The notes beneath the pieces were generated by a model that saw only the letters and a list, made by a program, of their open reading frames with translations, did not search any database and was not told where the DNA came from. Positions 45,329 through 55,145 of a stretch of DNA of 64,000 bases are shown in pieces; position 1 is the stretch's first letter, and the number at the start of each line of letters is the position of its first letter. Source of the stretch: Halobacillus dabanensis (GTDB lineage: Bacteria; Bacillota; Bacilli; Bacillales; Halobacillaceae); NCBI RefSeq assembly GCF_900114165.1, contig NZ_FOSB01000010.1:89293-153292 (forward strand). The letters run 5' to 3'. The translations under genes and the position numbers were made by a program.

Positions 45329-45752
45329 GTTCAAGCAATGGATCGTACGGGGTCATATCGATTTTCTTTTCTTCTAATTTTTTGATCAAAAATTTATGAT
45401 CCCTCTTAGGCGTGGCGCGTATATAACCCTCGATCAAAATATCCTGGGTGATCTTTTTCTTTTTCTTTTGCAGGGCAAGCTCTCCGATGCGCCCTGCGAT
45501 TTTCTGTCTTGCTACATCCCTGAAGAGCTCTGGAACAGGGGAGATCAATTCTTCAAGTAATTCTTTTTGCTCTGACGACCACATATGCCTCGTTTGATCA
45601 ACATAATACTCTTCCCAATCAATGATTGACTTTCCATCTTCTTTCGGTAAACGTTTCAAAAATTTTCGAAACATGAAAAAGCCACCAATACTCATCAATC
45701 CAATCATGATGACAATCCAACCGACGATGAATAAGGCAAACCCACCTGACAT
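45324..45752 (-). CDS. yneK: YneK, DUF2621 membrane protein
   Basis: A 142-residue protein with one N-terminal membrane segment (IVGWIVIMIGLMSIGGFFMF) and a charged cytoplasmic domain (KFLKRLPKEDGKS, DWEEYYVDQTRHMW). Function unknown. ATG 45752 is chosen over 45782 because AGGTGAT is 6 bases before it and none precedes the longer start. The B. subtilis neighbours cotM, sspP and sspO are not found in the following gap. Confidence 0.87.
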   Translation of the reverse strand: MSGGFALFIVGWIVIMIGLMSIGGFFMFRKFLKRLPKEDGKSIIDWEEYYVDQTRHMWSSEQKELLEELISPVPELFRDVARQKIAGRIGELALQKKKKKITQDILIEGYIRATPKRDHKFLIKKLEEKKIDMTPYDPLLER

Positions 45753-45976
45753 ACTATCACCTGTTTCATTTTCTTGAGTCATTTGTTGTTTTAATTATAA
45801 AAGTTTAGCTCATTAAATACAAGCGTATATGAAGTTGTTGATTCTTGTAAAAAAATAAAGAAATTCAGAAAAATTTGTGTTCATTCATTTTACTTATAAA
45901 TCGTTTTCATTTACAATAAAGATTGCAGATTTGTGAACTTGTTATAAACAAAGGATCAAATGTACACTAATTGGGG

Positions 45977-46008
45977 AATGGGGAAGCCGGAATAACGGTA
46001 TCGCCATT
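45977..46008 (+). promoter_or_regulatory. Leader hairpin upstream of aconitase
   Basis: AATGG/CCATT and CCG/CGG arms separated by a symmetric 5-by-5 internal loop, about 30 nt before the start codon. Possible post-transcriptional element; it does not match the IRE loop. The rest of the gap 45783-46035 is AT-rich and without genes. Confidence 0.35.
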
Positions 46009-46035
46009 GAATATTGATGAGGGGGTAAAAGGAAT

Positions 46036-48741
46036 ATGGCTAGCAATGCTTTTAATGCTCGCAAACAATTTGACCTAAATGGCCAAACGTACAACTATTA
46101 CGACTTGAAAGCCTTAGAAGATGCGGGGCATGGTAAGATCTCCCGTCTGCCTTTCTCCATCCGTATCCTACTAGAATCTCTATTGCGTCAACATGACGGT
46201 CGTGTCATAAAAGATGAACACGTAGAGAGTCTAGCAAACTGGGGAACTGAAAAATCTAAAGGGGAAGATGTACCATTCAAACCTTCCCGTGTTATTTTGC
46301 AAGATTTCACAGGCGTACCTGCTGTCGTAGACTTAGCATCATTGAGAAAAGCGATGGTAGATATGGGAGGGAGTCCAGATAAGATTAATCCGGAAGTTCC
46401 TGTAGATCTTGTCATCGACCACTCCGTACAAGTTGATAAATACGGAACACCAGATTCACTAAACGTGAACATGGATCTTGAATTTGAGCGAAATGAAGAA
46501 CGTTATGAATTCTTGCACTGGGCACAAAAAGCCTTCGATAATTATCGTGCAGTCCCACCTGCGACTGGAATCGTCCACCAGGTGAACCTCGAATATATCG
46601 CCAATGTCGTTCATGCGAAAGAAAATGAGAACGGCTCTTTTGATACTTATCCTGATACACTAGTCGGTACAGACTCACATACGACAATGATTAATGGTCT
46701 TGGTGTGCTTGGATGGGGTGTGGGAGGAATCGAAGCTGAAGCAGGAATGCTTGGACAACCTTCTTACTTCCCAGCTCCAGAAGTGATTGGTGTGAAACTG
46801 AACGGAAGTTTCCCACAAGGCACCACTGCAACAGACTTAGCACTGAAAGTTACACAAAAACTGCGTGAACAGAACGTAGTCGGTAAATTTGTAGAGTTCT
46901 TCGGACCAGGCTTACAGGAAATGCCACTTGCTGACCGTGCTACGATATCCAACATGGCACCAGAATATGGTGCAACCTGTGGTTTCTTCCCGGTTGACGG
47001 TGAATCACTTGAGTATCTCCGCTTAACTGGACGGAGTGAAGAACAAATTAAACTGGTGGAAGAATATTGTAAGAAAAACAACCTGTGGTATGATCCATCC
47101 TTTGAGGATCCGGATTTTACTTCTCTTGTTGAAATCGATCTCGGTGACTTGGAACCGAACTTGTCAGGACCTAAGCGTCCACAAGACTTGATTCCTCTAT
47201 CTCAAATGAAAGATTCATTTGAAAAGGCCATCACAGGTCCGGCAGGAAACCATGGTTTCGGATTGGACAAATCAGAGTTCGATAAAGAAGTCGAAGTGAC
47301 ATTTAATAATGGAGATAAGTCTGTCATGAACACAGGTGCTCTAGCGATCGCAGCCATTACTTCTTGTACAAATACATCAAATCCGCACGTAATGCTAGGT
47401 GCAGGTCTCGTTGCTAAGAAGGCTGTAGAAAAAGGTTTGCAAGTACCTGACTATGTGAAGACTTCTCTTGCGCCGGGTTCCAAAGTTGTTACCCGTTACC
47501 TTGAAGATTCTGGATTAATGCAATTCTTGAATCAGCTTGGTTTCAACCTTGTCGGGTATGGTTGTACTACTTGTATCGGTAATTCAGGACCATTGCTACC
47601 AGAAATCGAAAAAGCGATTGCTGACAGCGACTTGACAGTGTCTTCTGTTTTATCCGGTAACCGTAACTTCGAAGGTCGTATCCACCCGCTAGTGAAAGCG
47701 AACTACTTGGCATCTCCGCCTTTAGTTGTGGCTTATGCTCTTGCGGGCACAGTAGACATCGACCTCAAGAAAGAGGCTATCGGAAAAGACCAAGATGGAA
47801 ATGATGTATTCTTTGATGACATCTGGCCATCTAAAGAGGAAATCAAATCTGAAATAACTCGTGTAGTCACACCTGAAATATTCCGTAAAGAATATGAGAA
47901 TGTTTTCAATAGTAACGAGAAGTGGAATGAAATCAATACAACAGATGAGCCATTGTATGATTGGAATGACAAATCCACGTACATCCAGAACCCTCCGTTC
48001 TTTGAAGGTCTTTCAAGTGAACCAGAAAAAGTTAAACCTCTCGAAGGTATGCGTGTCGTCGGGAAGTTCGGAGATTCTGTAACAACCGACCACATCTCTC
48101 CAGCAGGTGCGATCCCTAAAGATATGCCTGCAGGGGAATACTTGCAAGAGAACGGGGTAAGTCCTCGTAACTTTAACTCATACGGCTCCCGTCGTGGTAA
48201 CCATGAGGTTATGATGCGCGGTACGTTTGCAAATATTCGTATCCGTAATGAGTTAGCTCCAGGTACAGAAGGCGGTTTTACAACTTACTGGCCTACAGAA
48301 GAAGTTATGCCAATCTATACAGCTGCTATGAAGTATCAGCAAGACCAAACACCACTGATGGTCATTGCAGGTAACGACTACGGTATGGGAAGTTCTCGTG
48401 ACTGGGCCGCTAAGGGTACAGATTTACTTGGAATTAAGACGGTCATTGCTGAAAGCTTTGAGCGTATACACCGTTCCAATCTAGTTATGATGGGTGTTCT
48501 TCCACTTCAATTCCAACCAGAAGATTCTGTTGAATCTCTTGGATTAACTGGACGCGAAACATTTGATGTAGAAGTTGGGGAAGATGTTAAGCCTCGCGAT
48601 CTCGTCAAAGTAACAGCTACAGATGAAAAGGGCAATAAGAAAGAATTTGATGTTATAGCTCGCTTCGACAGTGAGGTTGAGGTCGATTACTATCGTCATG
48701 GTGGTATTCTGCAAATGGTTCTGCGTAACAAACTCAACTAA
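46036..48741 (+). CDS. citB: Aconitate hydratase A (aconitase)
   Basis: A 901-residue IRP1/AcnA-type aconitase converting citrate to isocitrate; in B. subtilis the apo form also binds RNA. Cluster cysteines are in SCTNTSNP (~437) and [10 protein letters not shown] (~503); substrate-site motifs include [20 protein letters not shown] (in part, ~210) and [12 protein letters not shown] (~780). Full length for the family. ATG 46036 follows AGGGGGTAAAAGGAA. Confidence 0.98.
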   Translation: MASNAFNARKQFDLNGQTYNYYDLKALEDAGHGKISRLPFSIRILLESLLRQHDGRVIKDEHVESLANWGTEKSKGEDVPFKPSRVILQDFTGVPAVVDLASLRKAMVDMGGSPDKINPEVPVDLVIDHSVQVDKYGTPDSLNVNMDLEFERNEERYEFLHWAQKAFDNYRAVPPATGIVHQVNLEYIANVVHAKENENGSFDTYPDTLVGTDSHTTMINGLGVLGWGVGGIEAEAGMLGQPSYFPAPEVIGVKLNGSFPQGTTATDLALKVTQKLREQNVVGKFVEFFGPGLQEMPLADRATISNMAPEYGATCGFFPVDGESLEYLRLTGRSEEQIKLVEEYCKKNNLWYDPSFEDPDFTSLVEIDLGDLEPNLSGPKRPQDLIPLSQMKDSFEKAITGPAGNHGFGLDKSEFDKEVEVTFNNGDKSVMNTGALAIAAITSCTNTSNPHVMLGAGLVAKKAVEKGLQVPDYVKTSLAPGSKVVTRYLEDSGLMQFLNQLGFNLVGYGCTTCIGNSGPLLPEIEKAIADSDLTVSSVLSGNRNFEGRIHPLVKANYLASPPLVVAYALAGTVDIDLKKEAIGKDQDGNDVFFDDIWPSKEEIKSEITRVVTPEIFRKEYENVFNSNEKWNEINTTDEPLYDWNDKSTYIQNPPFFEGLSSEPEKVKPLEGMRVVGKFGDSVTTDHISPAGAIPKDMPAGEYLQENGVSPRNFNSYGSRRGNHEVMMRGTFANIRIRNELAPGTEGGFTTYWPTEEVMPIYTAAMKYQQDQTPLMVIAGNDYGMGSSRDWAAKGTDLLGIKTVIAESFERIHRSNLVMMGVLPLQFQPEDSVESLGLTGRETFDVEVGEDVKPRDLVKVTATDEKGNKKEFDVIARFDSEVEVDYYRHGGILQMVLRNKLN

Positions 48742-48748
48742 CTTTTTT

Positions 48749-48781
48749 AAGGATCGCCCCTTTTGTTGGGCGATCCTTTAT
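48749..48781. terminator. Intrinsic terminator after citB
   Basis: AAGGATCGCCC/GGGCGATCCTT, 11-bp perfect stem; T run on either side. Confidence 0.85.
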
Positions 48782-48910
48782 TTATATCCGATTCTTCATT
48801 TTATGACATTTTTTAGAACTGTATACAGATTGCTTTACATACATAAATGTGTTTATTTATTCTTATATATAGAATAAAGACGATGGTTAACATGGACGGA
48901 GGCTCGATTT

Positions 48911-49495
48911 ATGAAAAAATGGATGGCCACAGCATTTTTGCTGACGCTTTTCATTATTGTCATTGTGTCTGCGATTACTGAGCAAACAGGCACAGAAAAT
49001 AACAAAGAACCTGTGTCAGAAGATGAAATGCAAAGTGGTGGTATGAAAGCACCGAATGCACCAGATGGCTTGGAAGTAGGGGAGAAGGCTCCTGATTTCA
49101 CCCTACAAACACTTGAGGGGGAAACTGTAAAGCTGTCTGACTACAGAGGTAAAAAAGTTTTTCTTAACTATTGGGCGACATGGTGTCCCCCGTGCCGAGA
49201 AGAGATGCCTGAAATGCAACGATTCCATGAAGCTTATGAGGATGAAGTAGTGATACTGGCAGTTAATGGTACAGGTTCTGAGAAGAGCAGGGAGAATGTA
49301 CGGAAGTTTGTGGAAGAAGGAGGGTATACGTACCCCATTCTGATGGATAAAGAGCTTGAACTCAATCAGATGTATCAGATCATCTCCATACCGACTACTT
49401 ATTTTATCGGGACAGATGGAGTCATTCAGGAACCAAGAATTGTAGGTCCGATGACTTATGAAATGATGATAGAGAAGAAAGATGCATTAAATTAG
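48911..49495 (+). CDS. yneN: Membrane-anchored TlpA/ResA-type thiol-disulfide oxidoreductase (YneN)
   Basis: A 194-residue extracytoplasmic thioredoxin. Residues ~6-24 are a signal anchor; an acidic linker (NNKEPVSEDEMQSGG) leads to the AhpC/TlpA fold with active site WCPPCREEMP (~96) and the cis-Pro segment SIPTTYFIG. Likely reduced by CcdA. ATG 48911 has GGACGGAGG upstream. Position after citB is the same as yneN in B. subtilis. Confidence 0.92.
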   Translation: MKKWMATAFLLTLFIIVIVSAITEQTGTENNKEPVSEDEMQSGGMKAPNAPDGLEVGEKAPDFTLQTLEGETVKLSDYRGKKVFLNYWATWCPPCREEMPEMQRFHEAYEDEVVILAVNGTGSEKSRENVRKFVEEGGYTYPILMDKELELNQMYQIISIPTTYFIGTDGVIQEPRIVGPMTYEMMIEKKDALN

Positions 49496-49546
49496 GAATA
49501 TTTATATCAAATCATGGAAATCCTACCTATAAAAGGAGGAGTATCC

Positions 49547-49690
49547 ATGAGAAAACATAAAACCATTTCTTTTGAGGATCGAGTAAAAGAAAACATCCGC
49601 TCTATTAAAGCAGATCAAAAGTTACTGGATCAAATTGATGAACGTATTGAAAAACGCCATAAAGAACGGATGAAACAAATCCCATCATAA
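49547..49690 (+). CDS. FbpB-like small basic protein
   Basis: A 47-residue basic peptide, MRKHKTISFEDRVKENIRSI then KADQKLLDQIDERIEKRHKERMKQIPS in outline, resembling the Fur-regulated basic protein FbpB family that assists the FsrA iron-sparing RNA in B. subtilis. ATG 49547 has AAAAGGAGGA upstream. I see no Fur box in front of it. Its 3' end forms part of a terminator stem. Confidence 0.68.
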   Translation: MRKHKTISFEDRVKENIRSIKADQKLLDQIDERIEKRHKERMKQIPS

Positions 49691-49710
49691 AAGGGATTTG
49701 TTTTTTTATT
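49678..49710 (+). terminator. Terminator overlapping the end of the FbpB-like gene
   Basis: AAATCCC/GGGATTT with the stop codon in the loop, then GTTTTTTTATT. The gap that follows (49711-49964) shows no gene. Confidence 0.75.
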
Positions 49711-49964
49711 GGGGAGGATATTATTCAAATTTGTCCATCCGTATTAAAGTGGGCCTGAATAGCGACACCCTCGTTGTTCCCTGCAACCACCCGAACAATA
49801 GGTAAGCAGCCTGATGAAAAGAGTTATTCCTCAACTTTAGACTCCATTCTCCCCAGCTTTGTTCCTTTCTAACTTTTTTTCTTCTCATAATTCTGACGTA
49901 TCAAGGGAAAATAAATCATGACTCTTTTTGAAAGGGTCCATTGAAAATACAGGAGGCTAACATC

Positions 49965-50210
49965 ATGTCCCATAAACATCAACATATGGCTAATCAAAAA
50001 CCGAATCCTGATAATCGTGCTGACAACGTCGATCGCCTGCAAGAAAATGTAACGAACACTATTGAAAATATTGAAGCATCACATGATGCCCTTCAATTTG
50101 CAACAGAAGAAGAGAAACGGAATATAGAGGAAAAAAATAAGCGTCGTAACCAATCGCTAGAAGCGATGCGGCAGGAGATTAAGGACGAAGCTCGTCATCA
50201 ACAATATTAA
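49965..50210 (+). CDS. tlp: Small acid-soluble spore protein Tlp
   Basis: An 81-residue thioredoxin-like-named SASP: KPNPDNRADNVDRLQENVTNTIENI (in pieces NPDNRADNVDRLQ, NTIENIEASHDAL) and NKRRNQSLEAMRQEIKDE. Made in the forespore in B. subtilis under sigma-G. ATG 49965 has CAGGAGG 8 bases upstream; the ATG at 49941 precedes the site. Not related to thioredoxins despite the name. Confidence 0.93.
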   Translation: MSHKHQHMANQKPNPDNRADNVDRLQENVTNTIENIEASHDALQFATEEEKRNIEEKNKRRNQSLEAMRQEIKDEARHQQY

Positions 50211-50221
50211 TGCTTAATTGT

Positions 50222-50250
50222 ACCGCTTCTTTTCGAAGAAGCGGTTTTTC
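50222..50250 (+). terminator. Intrinsic terminator after tlp
   Basis: ACCGCTTCTT-TTCG-AAGAAGCGGT with a UUCG tetraloop, then TTTT. Confidence 0.9.
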
Positions 50251-50380
50251 CTTATACCTCTTCTCTCAGTAAAGGATCAGCGTTTACTGTACTAAGAAGG
50301 CGTCCCCTCCATGCATCTTCATCTACATTCAACTTCGTCTATGATAAAATGAATAACGCGAAGAAAAGGAAGTGATGTAG

Positions 50381-52639
50381 ATGTTAGAACAATTGAAAGA
50401 ATGGAACAGTTTAGAACACCCGCCACCGATATCAGAGGTCGAGGCGCTTAGATATATGGATGAATACGAATTTGAAGAAAAAGAGGGAAAAGCCCTGCTT
50501 TATGTGATATTAGCTTATCATCGAATTAAACGACACCCAGGTCAGGATCGTCTGGCAGAACAATTCATTGATGAAGCGAAAGTTCTTGATCCAAACCATC
50601 CATTAGTCACCGAGCTTTATGAGTCCCAGCAGTTATTGCGTGCTTATACCATTTTAAAAAACACACCATTAGAACAATGGGTCCTGCATGAGACGGATCA
50701 TGACTCAGCGAAAGCAAAAAAAGCAAAATCAATCTATTCAGATGTTAGTTATCTAATCCAGCAGTGGGATGAAGAACTCGCTCATAAAACGATCATCGAT
50801 GCGTCCAGCCGTTTGAAACTTTATCAAGATGTTTATGTAGAGTTGAATGATTTACTAGAGATATTGGAAGATGCTATTTCTTCGATTGAAAATCGTCGTA
50901 TCCGTATTCCTGTGAAAGAAATAAATGATAGGACAAGACGTTTATCCGATAACCAGGATGAGATTTATAAACGCTTACCAACTTTTCTAACAGATCAATC
51001 GTTTCAAAACCCGCTGGAAGCCTTCGATCATATGGTAGGGTTAAAGGATGTAAAAACATACATTCGTCATTATTATCATTTTTTACGCTATCAACAACAG
51101 CGAAAAAGCTATGGCTTTTCAATGGTGGATGAACCTGGGTTACATATGATCATTACAGGAAATCCAGGTACAGGAAAAACTACCATTGCCCGTCTGCTTG
51201 CAAACATATATCACGAACTTGGCATTTTAGATACAAAAGAAGTCGTGGAAGTAAACCGTTCTCACTTGGTTGGGTCCTATGTGGGCCAAAGTGAAGAGAA
51301 CACAATGAACTACGTGAAACAGGCGATTGGTGGAGTGCTTTTCATCGATGAAGCTTATAGTTTGAAGCGTGAAGGTCAAACTGGGAACGACTATGGACAA
51401 GCTGTCATCGACACATTAGTATCCGCAATGACAAGTAAAGATTATGGTGGGAAGTTTGCAGTTATTTTAGCCGGATATCCAGAAGAAATGCGACAGTTTT
51501 TATGGTCTAATCCTGGTTTGCGCAGCCGTTTTCCTGAGCAGAATCATATCGAATTGCCGGATTATCAAATGGAAGAACTGCTGACTATTGCAGAGCAAAC
51601 CGCTATGGATAATGATTTCTTCTTTACACGACCTGCATTAAAAGAATTTGCTTCTTTAATTGATAAAGAACGGGTGGATGAATCCTTCGGGAATGCCAGA
51701 ACTGTAAAGAACCTTGTTTTAAAGACCGTTTTTCAAAAAGGAGCTCAAGAAGCGGAAAGAGACAAGCATCACTGGCTTGATCATATGCGCATTTCCACGC
51801 AGGACCTTGACTGGGAAAACATTTCGGATGATGAGGTACAATCACCAATGGAGCGTTTAGATGAACTGATTGGTCTTACGAATGTGAAAGAAGAAGTGAG
51901 GAAACTTTCTTCCTTTGTTCAGGCGCAACAGAAAAGGAAGGAAACAGGATATCCCGTTGTACCCATCCAATTGCATTCTGTTTTTTCTGGTAATCCAGGA
52001 ACAGGTAAAACAACTGTCGCAGATATCTATGCTGATGTTTTGAAAGAGTGTGGTTTACTAAAGCGGGGACACACAGTCGTCGTCTCGAGGAGTGACCTTG
52101 TTGCAGGTTATGTCGGACAAACGGCGATAAAAACAAAGAAGAAAATTCGAGAAGCACTCGGAGGGGTTTTATTCATTGATGAAGCTTATTCCCTTTATAA
52201 AGGTGGACGGGATGACTTTGGAAAGGAAGCTATTGAGACCCTTGTCGATGAGATGACCAAACATAACGAAAATCTTGTTGTAATCTTAGCTGGCTATCAA
52301 CGGGAGATGGAACAATTAGTAGAAAGCAATCCTGGACTATCTTCAAGATTCAAAAAGTATTTTCACTTCCCCGATTATACAGAAGATGAACTGATAGAAA
52401 TGACACATTACCAAGCTATGCAATATGGTTATCATTTCAATGAGTGGGCAGAATCTTTCTTGTTAGAAAAGTATAGAAATCACAAAACTCGAGGAAATGG
52501 GCGTTTTATTAATAATCTTGTCAATGAGGCAATACAGTTTCAAGCCATCCGAATTATGAGCGATGAAGCTGGTGATATGAATGAATTAAAACTTGAAGAT
52601 TTAGAAAAAGCCTGGAACATGATCCGAAGGGAGTCCTGA
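50381..52639 (+). CDS. Two-module CbbX/SpoVK-type AAA+ ATPase
   Basis: A 752-residue protein. Residues 1-~200 are helical, repeat-like and without a motif I know. Two AAA+ modules follow: P-loops GNPGTGKTT at ~260 and ~538; Walker B motifs GGVLFIDEAYSL at ~317 and ~594; ILAGYPEEM and ILAGYQREM; NPGLRSRFPEQ and NPGLSSRFKKYF. Both modules keep catalytic residues, and each resembles SpoVK (32383). It could act as a hexameric two-ring remodeller. Ends 3 bp before yneP, so translation may be coupled. No counterpart at this place in B. subtilis. ATG 50381 follows AGGAAGTGATG. Confidence 0.88.
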   Translation: MLEQLKEWNSLEHPPPISEVEALRYMDEYEFEEKEGKALLYVILAYHRIKRHPGQDRLAEQFIDEAKVLDPNHPLVTELYESQQLLRAYTILKNTPLEQWVLHETDHDSAKAKKAKSIYSDVSYLIQQWDEELAHKTIIDASSRLKLYQDVYVELNDLLEILEDAISSIENRRIRIPVKEINDRTRRLSDNQDEIYKRLPTFLTDQSFQNPLEAFDHMVGLKDVKTYIRHYYHFLRYQQQRKSYGFSMVDEPGLHMIITGNPGTGKTTIARLLANIYHELGILDTKEVVEVNRSHLVGSYVGQSEENTMNYVKQAIGGVLFIDEAYSLKREGQTGNDYGQAVIDTLVSAMTSKDYGGKFAVILAGYPEEMRQFLWSNPGLRSRFPEQNHIELPDYQMEELLTIAEQTAMDNDFFFTRPALKEFASLIDKERVDESFGNARTVKNLVLKTVFQKGAQEAERDKHHWLDHMRISTQDLDWENISDDEVQSPMERLDELIGLTNVKEEVRKLSSFVQAQQKRKETGYPVVPIQLHSVFSGNPGTGKTTVADIYADVLKECGLLKRGHTVVVSRSDLVAGYVGQTAIKTKKKIREALGGVLFIDEAYSLYKGGRDDFGKEAIETLVDEMTKHNENLVVILAGYQREMEQLVESNPGLSSRFKKYFHFPDYTEDELIEMTHYQAMQYGYHFNEWAESFLLEKYRNHKTRGNGRFINNLVNEAIQFQAIRIMSDEAGDMNELKLEDLEKAWNMIRRES

Positions 52640-52642
52640 TAA

Positions 52643-53068
52643 ATGAAAGTCACCCAAACACCGATTCAAGTCAGATATCAAGAAACAGATATGATGGGCG
52701 TTGTGTATCATGCCAACTATTTAGTGTGGTTTGAAATAGGCCGTACAGCTTTTATAGAGGGACTGGGTTTTAAATATTCTGAGATGGAGAATCAAGGGGT
52801 AGTCTCTCCGGTTATTGATGCCCAAGTCAGCTTTAAAAAACCAGTACGATATGGGGACGATGTCTATGTAAAGACATGGGTGCATATGTATGATGGATTG
52901 CGTGTGGCCTATGGTTATGAAATTGTCGATCATGCAGGAGAAGTTGCTGTTTGTGGTGAGACAAAACATGTCATCGTCAAGAAAGACAGCTTCAAGCCGG
53001 TCTCTATTCGCCGCAGTTTTCCAGAATGGCATGAAGCGTATGTATCTGCTATGGAGCAGGAAGCTTAA
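52643..53068 (+). CDS. yneP: YneP acyl-CoA thioesterase, 4HBT family
   Basis: A 141-residue hot-dog thioesterase. The active-site segment YQETDMMGVVYHANYLVWFE (Asp ~16, YHANY) is intact and typical of the YbgC/4-hydroxybenzoyl-CoA type. ATG 52643 follows AGGGAGTCC, 3 bp behind the AAA+ gene. Overlaps yneQ by one base. Confidence 0.92.
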   Translation: MKVTQTPIQVRYQETDMMGVVYHANYLVWFEIGRTAFIEGLGFKYSEMENQGVVSPVIDAQVSFKKPVRYGDDVYVKTWVHMYDGLRVAYGYEIVDHAGEVAVCGETKHVIVKKDSFKPVSIRRSFPEWHEAYVSAMEQEA

Positions 53069-53376
53069 TGGCTTTTGGGGTGAAAAAAGAAGAACTAAGA
53101 ACATGGAAGACGAATGTGCGAAAAGGAAACATCGCTATATTAACACACTTTTGGCTGGATGAACGCTTTCCTGGTTGTGATACTGTTACAAAAGTTGGAT
53201 GTAGTAATATTGATAAACTAAAGGAATGGGGAAGAAGTTACGGATTAGCACCAGAGTGGATTCATAGAGATCCACACTATCCGCACTTTGACCTGTTTGG
53301 CGATAGACAGCTGCAAATTCTTAAAGAAGAAGGTTGTTGGAATCAAATCCATCGATTTCGACTGGAGAAAAAATAA
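53068..53376 (+). CDS. yneQ: YneQ, conserved protein of unknown function
   Basis: A 102-residue cytoplasmic protein (VRKGNIAILTHFWLDERFPGCDTVTKVGC in part, then KEWGRSYGLAPEWIHRDPHYPHFDLFG). Two Cys and several His are conserved-looking, but I know no function. Start ATG 53068 shares its first base with the yneP stop. Followed by a terminator. Confidence 0.88.
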   Translation: MAFGVKKEELRTWKTNVRKGNIAILTHFWLDERFPGCDTVTKVGCSNIDKLKEWGRSYGLAPEWIHRDPHYPHFDLFGDRQLQILKEEGCWNQIHRFRLEKK

Positions 53377-53403
53377 GACGCCATTGCGGCGTCTTATTTT
53401 TGT
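53374..53403. terminator. Terminator between yneQ and yneR
   Basis: TAAGACGCC/GGCGTCTTA, 9-bp perfect stem with TTTTT on the plus side. Confidence 0.87.
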
Positions 53404-53412
53404 TAACTTTCA

Positions 53413-53703
53413 TTATTTTTTATATTCAAAGGAAGGTTCTTCCCATTTTGTATCATAGGAGACTTCTAAAGAATGTTGGTCGAAATACCACTCATCGTCC
53501 GCTTCGATAAAGAAATGAATGTTCCCGATCGTTGTTTCTGCTATAGGTTCAGCTGGTTTTTCCAATTTGATAGCAAGAGAAAAACCTGGTTGCAGGCCAC
53601 CGGACCCACCATATCGGACATAAAACCTCAAGTCCGTTGTATCATCGATGTCTAACTCTTCCTCATACCATTTTGCTGCTTCTTCTGTTACATTCAAATT
53701 CAT
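53413..53703 (-). CDS. yneR: YneR, HesB/IscA-like protein
   Basis: A 96-residue protein beginning MNLNVTEEAAKWYEEEL, with FYVRYGGSGGLQPGFSLAI and FFIEADDEWYFDQHSLEV. It is in the HesB-like fold family but lacks the three cysteines of true A-type Fe-S carriers, so an Fe-S scaffold role is unlikely. ATG 53703 is used, with AGGAG 8 bases before it, rather than the ATG at 53730. Confidence 0.88.
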   Translation of the reverse strand: MNLNVTEEAAKWYEEELDIDDTTDLRFYVRYGGSGGLQPGFSLAIKLEKPAEPIAETTIGNIHFFIEADDEWYFDQHSLEVSYDTKWEEPSFEYKK

Positions 53704-53787
53704 GTGCTCAACTCCTGTATATGGCTTCATGTGTTATCTTGTTACCGGAATCCTCGGAATTTAAACGTTTTTTAGATATTCCGTTTT

Positions 53788-54033
53788 TCATCTAGACTCG
53801 TCAGTATTTTTGCTTACTTGCTTTGATGGCACAGGGTCGAATCCTCCCGGATGAAAGGGATGGCACTTTAATATGCGTTTAATTGTTAAATAACTTCCTT
53901 TTAAAAAACCGAAACGTTGAAAGGATTCTAATCCATATTCTGAACATGTCGGCTGAAAACGACAGGAGGCCGGAAAGAATGGACTGATGCCTTTTCTGTA
54001 AAATCGAATCAAAGCAATCATGAAGTGTTTCAT
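53788..54033 (-). CDS. yidD: YidD, membrane protein insertion efficiency factor
   Basis: An 81-residue protein of the YidD/DUF37 family: amphipathic N-terminus ([18 protein letters not shown]), three cysteines in the family pattern ([27 protein letters not shown]). Assists YidC-dependent insertion. It begins 9 bp after folE2 on the minus strand; no strong SD is visible, so translation may depend on coupling. Confidence 0.92.
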   Translation of the reverse strand: MKHFMIALIRFYRKGISPFFPASCRFQPTCSEYGLESFQRFGFLKGSYLTIKRILKCHPFHPGGFDPVPSKQVSKNTDESR

Positions 54034-54042
54034 GATTATTTT

Positions 54043-54975
54043 TTATTTTTCTTCCTGTTTTTTATCGTAGCTCAATGTGGCTACAGCGTCATGCAGATGA
54101 ATGGATTCTTCATTCCGGCAATGGACGGTAAAAGATTCAACAAATGGGTATTCGTATAGGTCTGCTGCGACTAGCCGTACAATGTCTTCTACAAATCGTG
54201 GGTTTTCATAAGCCTGTTCTGTCACCATTTTTTCGTCTGGTCGTTTGAGTACAGGGTGGATTCGTGCACTCGCATTACTTTCTGCTGCTTCTAGTAGTGC
54301 AGTCTTCCAATCAATGTCCTGTTCGTCAAAGTCATCCGTCAACTTAACGGACATTGTCACATTTCCCCGTTGGTTATGAGCGCTATATTCACTGATTTCT
54401 TTCGAACAAGGGCACAGGGTCGTTATTTTTCCTGTTAATGTAACGGTTATATCATGTCCCGTTTCTACATCATATTCCACCCTGATTGTAGCATCTGCAT
54501 GATTCATGCCTGTTAAATTCGAGTATGGTCCTTTACGCTCAAAGAACCAGGGGAAAGTTACTTCCACCTCGGCATCGGACTGCTTCAGGCGCCCCGCTAA
54601 TTCTTCCGTGAATTGTTTTAGCGTAGCGATGTCTACAGCAAAACCTTCATTATGGTACTTGTCTAACTGTTCTGTGAAGCGACTCATATTTGTTCCTTTG
54701 CTTCCCTGTGAAATGGAAGAACCGAAAGAGAACGTGCCGATCGTTGTTTGAATTTCCGGGGTTAGTTGACTTGGAATACGAATCGGGTGTTTCACATTAG
54801 AGATCCCTACCATATCAATATCAAACAAGAAATCCTTTTTAGAGTTTTGCAAATCGGCCATTTGATCTTTTTCGACCGGTTTTGTACGTGGCCCCGGCTC
54901 AATGGAACCGAATAATTTATGTCTTTCTTTTTTGGACGGTAGTTTTTTAATTTGATTTAAATCTGTCTTATTCAT
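54043..54975 (-). CDS. folE2: GTP cyclohydrolase FolE2 (GCYH-IB)
   Basis: A 310-residue type IB GTP cyclohydrolase giving dihydroneopterin triphosphate for folate. The active-site region TTLCPCSKEISEYSAHNQRG (in pieces) with the metal-binding Cys is present. In B. subtilis folE2 is a zinc-independent backup under Zur, but no Zur box is evident here: upstream on the minus strand is TTGTAT-N18-TATACT and a direct repeat of ATTGTATA. So it may be expressed constitutively. ATG 54975 has AAAGGAG 7 bases before it. Confidence 0.94.
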   Translation of the reverse strand: MNKTDLNQIKKLPSKKERHKLFGSIEPGPRTKPVEKDQMADLQNSKKDFLFDIDMVGISNVKHPIRIPSQLTPEIQTTIGTFSFGSSISQGSKGTNMSRFTEQLDKYHNEGFAVDIATLKQFTEELAGRLKQSDAEVEVTFPWFFERKGPYSNLTGMNHADATIRVEYDVETGHDITVTLTGKITTLCPCSKEISEYSAHNQRGNVTMSVKLTDDFDEQDIDWKTALLEAAESNASARIHPVLKRPDEKMVTEQAYENPRFVEDIVRLVAADLYEYPFVESFTVHCRNEESIHLHDAVATLSYDKKQEEK

Positions 54976-55080
54976 AATAAAGACTCCTTTCGGCCTTCTT
55001 TCTATGTCAAAGTATACAATATGTATTTCCGTTTATACAATGGAATGCTTGACCATCTATGCTTTTATATAATGCACCAT

Positions 55081-55110
55081 AAAAGAAAGCCTATCCTTTT
55101 GCTGGATAGA
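55081..55110 (-). terminator. Terminator of plsY
   Basis: On the minus strand CTATCC/GGATAG with a 7-base loop, then GCTTTCTTTT. Confidence 0.6.
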
Positions 55111-55145
55111 CTATCAACACATGGTATCGGTATAGCTTGTTAAGC

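Noticed and set aside
45860..45874. CodY-like motif upstream of aconitase
   Set aside because: At least four mismatches to AATTTTCNGAAAATT; too weak in AT-rich DNA.
45977..46008. Iron-responsive-element-like hairpin before aconitase
   Set aside because: The loop is GAATAA with no CAGUGN motif and no bulged C at the right distance; kept only as an unspecified hairpin.
54976..55080. Zur box before folE2
   Set aside because: No match to the TAAATCGTAATNATTACGATTTA pattern; only a TTGTAT/TATACT promoter is seen.
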